Below are positions 36,089 through 40,881 of a stretch of DNA of 40,881 nucleotides, piece after piece (position 1 is the first letter of the stretch; each line of letters begins with the position of its first letter). The stretch is from a bacterium. GTDB lineage: Bacteria; Bacillota; Clostridia; Lachnospirales; Lachnospiraceae. Where the stretch lies: positions 1 to 40,881 of the forward strand of contig JAUNJY010000038.1 in the NCBI GenBank assembly GCA_030535455.1. The letters are read 5' to 3'. The translations under genes and the position numbers were made by a program. The notes beneath the pieces are model-generated. The model did no database searches. It worked only from the letters and a program-made list of their open reading frames with translations, and was not told where the DNA came from.

Positions 36089-37438
36089 ATGATTAGGAAA
36101 GTATTAATAGCCAATCGAGGGGAGATAGCAGTCCGTATCATTCGAGCATGCAGAGAGATGGGCATTGGTACAGTTGCCATATATTCCGAGGCGGACCGAG
36201 AAGCCCTTCATACCCAGCTTGCGGACACGGCAATCTGTATAGGACCGGCACCAGCCATAGACAGTTATTTGGATATGGAGCGTATCATAAGTGCAACGAT
36301 TGCATCAGGAGCAGATGCAATACATCCTGGATTTGGCTTCTTATCGGAGAATGCAAAGTTTGTTCGATTGTGTGAGCAGTGCAATATCACATTTATCGGC
36401 CCTCCCTCTGATGTAATTAGCCGAATGGGAAATAAGGCAGAGGCAAGAAATACAATGGTGGCAGCAGGCGTCAAGGTAATTCCGGGAAGCAAAGAAGAAG
36501 TGTTTGATGTGGAACGTGGGAAAGAACTGGCGAGAGAGATTACCTATCCGATCATGATCAAGGCAGCACTTGGCGGAGGCGGAAAAGGAATGCGGGTTGC
36601 CATGGAGGAAGAACATTTTGCCGATGCATTTCTAACAGCCCAAAAAGAGGCTGCTATAGCATTTGGAGACAGTACCATGTATCTGGAACATTTTATTGAA
36701 AATCCAAGGCATATTGAATTTCAAATACTTGCTGATGCTTATGGCAATACAGTTTATCTAGGAGAGCGAGACTGTACGATTCAGAGAAATCATCAAAAGA
36801 TGATTGAAGAATCTCCTTCCCAGGTTCTTACGGAAGTGCTTAGAAGGAAGATGGGGGCAGAGGCAGTAAAGGCAGCTAAAGCAGCAGGATACGAGAATGC
36901 AGGAACAGTAGAGTTCTTATTAAATCAAGATAATCAGTTTTATTTTATGGAAATGAATACTAGGATACAGGTGGAACATCCGGTCACAGAATGGGTAACT
37001 GGCATTGATTTAATTAAAGAGCAGGTGCGTATTGCGGATAAGAAACCACTCAGTTATCGCCAGGAGGATATCACCATAACAGGACATGCAATTGAATGCA
37101 GGATTAATGCGGAGGAGCCGGAGAAAAACTTTCGTCCATCACCAGGAATGATCACCAATGTGTATTTGCCAGGAGGAAAGGGTGTCCGAGTGGACTCGGC
37201 AATCTATAATGGCTATGAAGTACCATCATACTATGATTCCATGCTTGCAAAGCTGATTGTCCATGCAAAAAATCGAAAAGAGGCAATTACAAAGATGAGA
37301 AGTGCCTTAGGTGAAGTAATCATTGAAGGTGTACATACCAATGTAGATTATTTATATGACCTTATAAATAAGGAAGAGTTCGAAAAAGGTGACTATGATA
37401 TCAATTTTATTGATAGGCTTAGAGGTGATACAGTATGA
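36089..37438 (+). CDS. accC: Biotin carboxylase (AccC)
   Basis: Carboxylates the biotin on AccB with ATP and bicarbonate. The 449 residues show the standard domains: an N-terminal fold with [17 protein letters not shown], an ATP-grasp domain with GGGGKGMR (about 163-170), the [14 protein letters not shown] active-site stretch, and the C-terminal cap with YDSMLAKLI. The stop overlaps the start of accDA by 4 bases (ATGA). Confidence 0.97.
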   Translation: MIRKVLIANRGEIAVRIIRACREMGIGTVAIYSEADREALHTQLADTAICIGPAPAIDSYLDMERIISATIASGADAIHPGFGFLSENAKFVRLCEQCNITFIGPPSDVISRMGNKAEARNTMVAAGVKVIPGSKEEVFDVERGKELAREITYPIMIKAALGGGGKGMRVAMEEEHFADAFLTAQKEAAIAFGDSTMYLEHFIENPRHIEFQILADAYGNTVYLGERDCTIQRNHQKMIEESPSQVLTEVLRRKMGAEAVKAAKAAGYENAGTVEFLLNQDNQFYFMEMNTRIQVEHPVTEWVTGIDLIKEQVRIADKKPLSYRQEDITITGHAIECRINAEEPEKNFRPSPGMITNVYLPGGKGVRVDSAIYNGYEVPSYYDSMLAKLIVHAKNRKEAITKMRSALGEVIIEGVHTNVDYLYDLINKEEFEKGDYDINFIDRLRGDTV

Positions 37439-39126
37439 AGCTGACAAATATGTTTAAGAAAAATGAGCAGCTAGAAGGCATAAAACGAGAAGAAGGAATG
37501 CCGGATGTTCCTATCGGCTTAGTAAAGAAATGTAATAAATGTAAGTCAATGGTGTTTGTTAATGAAGTCAAGGAAAACTACTATATTTGCCCAAAGTGCG
37601 GAGGGTATCTAAGGATACATGCTTATCGCCGAGTGGAGATGCTTGCAGACCAAGGCGTATTTCATGAGTGGGACAAAGACGTGGCTGGCAAAGATCCATT
37701 ACAGTTTGAGGGGTATCCGGAAAAATTAGATTCATTACGAGAAAAGACTTCCCTTAAGGAAGCTGTAGTTACAGGGCGTATTCGAATTGAAGAAACTCCT
37801 GTGGCAATTGGCGTGATGGACAATCGTTTCTTGATGGGAAGCATGGGAGAAGCAGTAGGAGAACGAATTACAAGAATGTTTGAGCGGGCTACAATTCGTA
37901 ACCTTCCTGTAATCCTATTCTGTACTTCGGGTGGAGCCAGGATGCAAGAAGGTATTACCTCTCTCATGCAGATGGCAAAGACGTCAGCAGCAATAAAGCG
38001 TCACAGTGATGCCGGAGGACTATTTATCAGCATATTAACGGACCCAACCATGGGCGGGGTGACAGCAAGCTTTGCTATGTTAGGTGACATAATTCTTGCA
38101 GAACCTAAAGCACTTATTGGATTTGCTGGTCCAAGGGTGATTGAACAGACCATCGGCAGCAGATTGCCCAAAGGATTTCAACGCTCTGAGTTTTTATTAG
38201 AGCACGGCTTTATTGATGGCATTGTAGAACGTAAGGAATTAAAACATGTATTAGGACGGCTGCTTTTGGCTCATAGTGGGAAAACGAAGGCAGAGGATAG
38301 TGCAGTAGATCAATTAGAAGAAGTCCTTCCTTTAAAAGAGGTAAAAAAAGATGCTTGGGACAGGGTGGAAATATCAAGGAAAAAAGATCGGCCAGTGGGA
38401 GAGGACTATATTGATAAACTGTTTCCTGAGTTCTATGAGCTTCATGGAGATCGTTGTTACGGTGATGACAAAGCAATCATCGGAGGAATTGCAATGTTTC
38501 ATGGTACACCGGTAACTGTGATTGCTCAGTCCAAAGGCCATACCACTAGTGAAAATATTACACGTAATTTTGGCATGCCATCACCGGAAGGCTATCGAAA
38601 GACATTAAGGCTAATGAAGCAGGCAGAAAAATTCCATCGCCCTATTTTTTTATTTGTAGATACACCGGGAGCTTTTTGTGGTTTGGAGGCAGAAGAACGA
38701 GGGCAAGGTGAGGCAATCGCTAAAAATTTATATGAGCTGTCATCAATGAAAGTACCAATTGTATCGCTGATCATTGGAGAAGGAGGAAGCGGTGGTGCAT
38801 TGGCTATGGCCGTTGCAGATGAGGTATGGATGCTTGAGAATTCAGTTTACTCCATTTTGTCCCCAGAAGGATACGCTTCGATTTTGTGGAAAGATAGCAA
38901 GCTTTGTAAGAAAGCAGCAAGCGTAATGAAGATGACAGCATTTGAGTTGCAAAAACAAGGGGTAATCGAGAAGATTTTGGCTGAACCCGATAAGTACTCT
39001 GTAGAAACCATGCAGCCAGTCATAGAGAAGTTAGACTATGAACTGTATCGGTTTTTAAAAGAACGGGAGGATATCGATGGCGAGACACTTATTAATGCCC
39101 GCTATAATCGGTTTCGTCAGATGTAA
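37435..39126 (+). CDS. Fused acetyl-CoA carboxylase carboxyltransferase, beta plus alpha (AccD-AccA)
   Basis: Transfers the carboxyl group from biotin to acetyl-CoA to give malonyl-CoA. The 563 residues fuse both subunits. The AccD half (about 1-290) has a zinc ribbon with Cys33, 36, 52 and 55 and the GGARMQEG, MGGVTASFA and GFAGPRVIEQT segments. The AccA half (about 303-563) has RPVGEDYID, ELHGDR, GHTTSENITRNFGMPSPEGYRK, DTPGAFCG, GEGGSGGALA and SPEGYASILW. There is no stop or frameshift between them. The long helical start of separate AccA proteins appears shortened into a linker. It starts in the end of accC. Both halves look functional. Confidence 0.94.
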   Translation: MKLTNMFKKNEQLEGIKREEGMPDVPIGLVKKCNKCKSMVFVNEVKENYYICPKCGGYLRIHAYRRVEMLADQGVFHEWDKDVAGKDPLQFEGYPEKLDSLREKTSLKEAVVTGRIRIEETPVAIGVMDNRFLMGSMGEAVGERITRMFERATIRNLPVILFCTSGGARMQEGITSLMQMAKTSAAIKRHSDAGGLFISILTDPTMGGVTASFAMLGDIILAEPKALIGFAGPRVIEQTIGSRLPKGFQRSEFLLEHGFIDGIVERKELKHVLGRLLLAHSGKTKAEDSAVDQLEEVLPLKEVKKDAWDRVEISRKKDRPVGEDYIDKLFPEFYELHGDRCYGDDKAIIGGIAMFHGTPVTVIAQSKGHTTSENITRNFGMPSPEGYRKTLRLMKQAEKFHRPIFLFVDTPGAFCGLEAEERGQGEAIAKNLYELSSMKVPIVSLIIGEGGSGGALAMAVADEVWMLENSVYSILSPEGYASILWKDSKLCKKAASVMKMTAFELQKQGVIEKILAEPDKYSVETMQPVIEKLDYELYRFLKEREDIDGETLINARYNRFRQM

Positions 39127-39140
39127 GTGTGGAGGAAGAT

Positions 39141-40205
39141 ATGAATAATCAACCATTATATATAGGAGAGAAAAAGGCTAAAGTACCAATGATGCAAGGT
39201 AGCATGGGTATTGGAATAAGCCTTGGAGGCCTGGCGGGAGCGGTTGCCAAGGCCGGTGGGGTTGGGATGATATCTACTGCGCAGATTGGATTTCGAGATA
39301 AAGACTTTGAAAGAAATCCCTTTTTGGCTAATCTGAAAGCGATGAGGCAAGAGTTAAAAAAGGCGAGGCAGATTGCGCCTGATGGAATTATTGGATTTAA
39401 CATAATGACGGCACTAACGCACTATAAGGACTATGCTGAGTATGCAAGCAGGCTTGGTGCAGATCTAATTGTGTCAGGAGCAGGTCTTCCGGTTGATCTG
39501 CCACGATATGTAAATGGGACGAAAACAGCAATTGCCCCCATTGTCTCATCAAAGAAATCAGCACATACAATCTTTCATTACTGGCAGAAGAAATTTCACA
39601 GGCTGCCTGACCTTTTGGTGGTGGAAGGGCCACAGGCAGGGGGCCACCTTGGCTTTACAAGAGAGACATTACTTGACTATGAGGAAAATAGCGAACAGTA
39701 TATTGGAGAGATAAAAGAGATATTTGCAGAAGTTAAGTGGTGGGAAGAACAATATAAGAAGAAGATACCTGTTGTTGTGGCAGGAGGGGTGGATACTAAG
39801 GAAAAGGTTAAAACATTGTTTCAACTAGGTGCAGATGGAGTGCAGGTAGGCAGCCGTTTTGTAACAACAGTGGAGTGTGATGCAGCAGAGGCATATAAAC
39901 AGCAATATCTATCAGCGGAGAAAGAGGATATCGTAGTAATCCAGAGTCCGGTTGGAATGCCTGGACGTGCAATTCGTAATACCTGGCTAAGACAGCTGGA
40001 AGAAGGGAAAAAAGATACTATTACCAAGTGTTATCATTGCCTGAAAAAATGTGAGCCAGCAAAAATTCCGTACTGTATTACAAAAGCGCTGATTGCCGCA
40101 GCAAATGGAGATATGGAAAATGGACTGGTATTTTGTGGAGCAAATGCATACAAGTCAAAAAAAATCGAAACAGTGTCAGAAGTAATTGATTCTTTGTTAA
40201 AATAA
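39141..40205 (+). CDS. Nitronate-monooxygenase/FabK-family flavoprotein with C-terminal Cys cluster (FabX-like candidate)
   Basis: A 354-residue FMN-binding TIM-barrel protein related to FabK. Family features are MMQGSMGIGIS near 17-27, GGVGMIS, VEGPQAGGHLGF with the active-site His169, VVAGGVDTKE and GVQVGSRF. Unlike FabK it has inserts and a C-terminal cysteine motif: Cys297, 300, 304 and 312 (CxxCxxxC-x7-C), suited to an iron-sulfur cluster. Helicobacter FabX, also annotated as a 2-nitropropane dioxygenase, uses FMN plus a [4Fe-4S] cluster to make unsaturated fatty acids. Last position in a fatty-acid operon without FabA or FabM fits that role, but this is inference; a second enoyl reductase or a detoxifying oxygenase is possible. 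I choose the ATG at 39141 (GGAGGA upstream) over the GTG at 39129. Confidence 0.8.
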   Translation: MNNQPLYIGEKKAKVPMMQGSMGIGISLGGLAGAVAKAGGVGMISTAQIGFRDKDFERNPFLANLKAMRQELKKARQIAPDGIIGFNIMTALTHYKDYAEYASRLGADLIVSGAGLPVDLPRYVNGTKTAIAPIVSSKKSAHTIFHYWQKKFHRLPDLLVVEGPQAGGHLGFTRETLLDYEENSEQYIGEIKEIFAEVKWWEEQYKKKIPVVVAGGVDTKEKVKTLFQLGADGVQVGSRFVTTVECDAAEAYKQQYLSAEKEDIVVIQSPVGMPGRAIRNTWLRQLEEGKKDTITKCYHCLKKCEPAKIPYCITKALIAAANGDMENGLVFCGANAYKSKKIETVSEVIDSLLK

Positions 40206-40214
40206 AAGTATAAT
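40186..40214 (+). promoter_or_regulatory. Promoter of the MarR gene
   Basis: TTGATT (40186-40191), a 17-base spacer and a perfect TATAAT (40209-40214). The -35 lies inside the last codons of the preceding gene, so the regulator can be made independently of the operon. Confidence 0.6.
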
Positions 40215-40228
40215 GATAGACAAAATAA

Positions 40229-40245
40229 TACAACATCATGTTGTA
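40229..40245. promoter_or_regulatory. Perfect palindrome before the MarR gene, probable operator
   Basis: TACAACATCATGTTGTA is an 8-1-8 perfect inverted repeat just after the expected transcription start and before the GTG. Size and position suit autoregulation by a MarR dimer. It differs from the TTTGA-N3-TCAAA motif at the fabH promoter. Confidence 0.55.
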
Positions 40246-40260
40246 AAAGGGGCAAGATGA

Positions 40261-40716
40261 GTGAATTCATATGACACAATCAATAATACATTGGTAAAAT
40301 TATTTAATGAAATCTTGGACTTGGAAGAGGTTGCATTGATTACGGAAGAATATCAAGATATCACCAGCAATGATATGCATATTATTGAGGCAATCGGATT
40401 AGGCGAAGGCAGTAATATGTCAACAATTGCAAAGAGACTTAATATTACAGTAGGTTCACTTACGACTTCTATGAATAGCTTAGTGAAGAAAGCATATGCT
40501 ATTCGTACACGTAGTGATGAGGATCGAAGGGTAGTGTACATAAAGTTAACCGACAAAGGTGTGAAAGCATATAAACATCATGAAGAATTTCACAATAGAA
40601 TGACAGAAGCGGCTATTCGAAGTCTTGATGAAGAACAGCTGCCGGTGCTGATTAAGACACTGACCGGATTATCTTCATTTTTTCAAGAATTAAAAGAAAA
40701 AGAAAAACATACCTAA
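40261..40716 (+). CDS. MarR-family transcriptional regulator (possible FabT-type)
   Basis: A 151-residue winged-helix protein. N-terminal and C-terminal helices form the dimer, and the DNA-binding part spans about 37-100, with STIAKRLNITVGSLTTSMNSLVKKAY as the recognition helix region and RTRSDEDRRVVYIKLTDKG as the wing. Position at the end of the fatty-acid operon and the FabT-like box before fabH suggest that it represses this operon, perhaps with acyl-ACP as co-repressor as in streptococci; this is inference. The GTG at 40261 follows AAAAGGGGC; the ATG at 40257 is in another frame and stops after five codons. Confidence 0.88.
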   Translation: MNSYDTINNTLVKLFNEILDLEEVALITEEYQDITSNDMHIIEAIGLGEGSNMSTIAKRLNITVGSLTTSMNSLVKKAYAIRTRSDEDRRVVYIKLTDKGVKAYKHHEEFHNRMTEAAIRSLDEEQLPVLIKTLTGLSSFFQELKEKEKHT

Positions 40717-40756
40717 GGGAATGGATTTTAGCTTGTCGACAAAGTCGCCAAACTTT

Positions 40757-40881
40757 GGATGAAATCAGGATTTCATCCAGTACTAAAGGAAATGATTAGC
40801 GCTCATTCGTGCAAGTCCTTATAAATCAGGACCTATTCGCGCTAATCCGATATCCGAAAAGCGCGGTTTCCGAATATCGAT
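40757..40881. repeat. Cluster of inverted repeats up to the window edge
   Basis: After the MarR gene I see no open gene, only structure. GGATGAAATC (40757-40766) pairs perfectly with GATTTCATCC (40769-40778). ATTAGCGC (40795-40802) pairs with GCGCTAAT (40839-40846) and encloses GTCCT (40815-40819) pairing with AGGAC (40828-40832). A third imperfect pair begins at GATAT near 40848 and ends near the window edge. A terminator, a small RNA or part of a dispersed repeat are all possible. Confidence 0.4.

Noticed and set aside
40257-40274. ATG at 40257 as the MarR start
   Set aside because: It is in a different frame and reaches a stop after five codons.

Overview
The window is an AT-rich, densely packed stretch of a Firmicutes chromosome, with every gene I can support on the + strand. 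The organism is most likely an anaerobic Clostridia member, probably Lachnospiraceae. That placement is inference from four things: the Bacillus/Clostridium-type gene order priA-def-fmt-rsmB-rlmN-prpC-prkC-rsgA-rpe-thiN, a FabK-type (not FabI) fatty-acid operon, a fused AccD-AccA, and zinc-ribbon membrane proteins of a clostridial style. I see no tRNA, rRNA, IS element, phage gene or CRISPR array.

Region 1 (1-5266) holds peptidoglycan-precursor and replication-restart genes: a divergent MurE-like ligase, MurF and PriA. Region 2 (5267-17024) is an accessory block lying between priA and def, which are often close neighbours in Firmicutes. It contains an MpsC/DUF2294-type protein, a structured leader RNA ending in a strong terminator, a large P-loop protein (probably DUF4914), two tandem LytR-CpsA-Psr (LCP) envelope proteins, and three tandem zinc-ribbon/one-membrane-helix/ectodomain paralogues. 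Many of these units have their own recognisable promoter and terminator.

Region 3 (17025-29903) is the conserved housekeeping series: def, fmt, a YugP-type metallopeptidase, rsmB, rlmN, the PrpC phosphatase / PrkC PASTA-kinase pair, rsgA, rpe, a PilZ protein, thiN, ychF and lgt. It combines translation initiation and ribosome maturation with envelope signalling; the PilZ gene overlaps the end of rpe and suggests cyclic-di-GMP input.

Region 4 (30015-40716) is a full type II fatty-acid operon: fabH-acpP-fabK-fabD-fabG-fabF-accB-fabZ-accC-accDA, then a second FMN-dependent nitronate-monooxygenase-family gene with a C-terminal four-cysteine cluster, then a MarR regulator. The genes overlap or nearly touch, so they are probably co-transcribed. 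The promoter has an extended -10 that overlaps a TTTGA-N3-TCAAA palindrome like the streptococcal FabT box. Downstream of it lies a degenerate array with a 16-bp period. The MarR gene has its own promoter and a different perfect palindrome.

The strongest leads are: (a) the second FabK-family enzyme, whose cysteine cluster resembles what is known of Helicobacter FabX and could supply unsaturated fatty acids in an operon without FabA, FabM or FabN; (b) the 16-bp operator-like array before fabH; (c) the triplicated zinc-ribbon ectodomain family; (d) the structured leader before the P-loop gene. The last 165 bases hold only inverted repeats that run up to the window edge.
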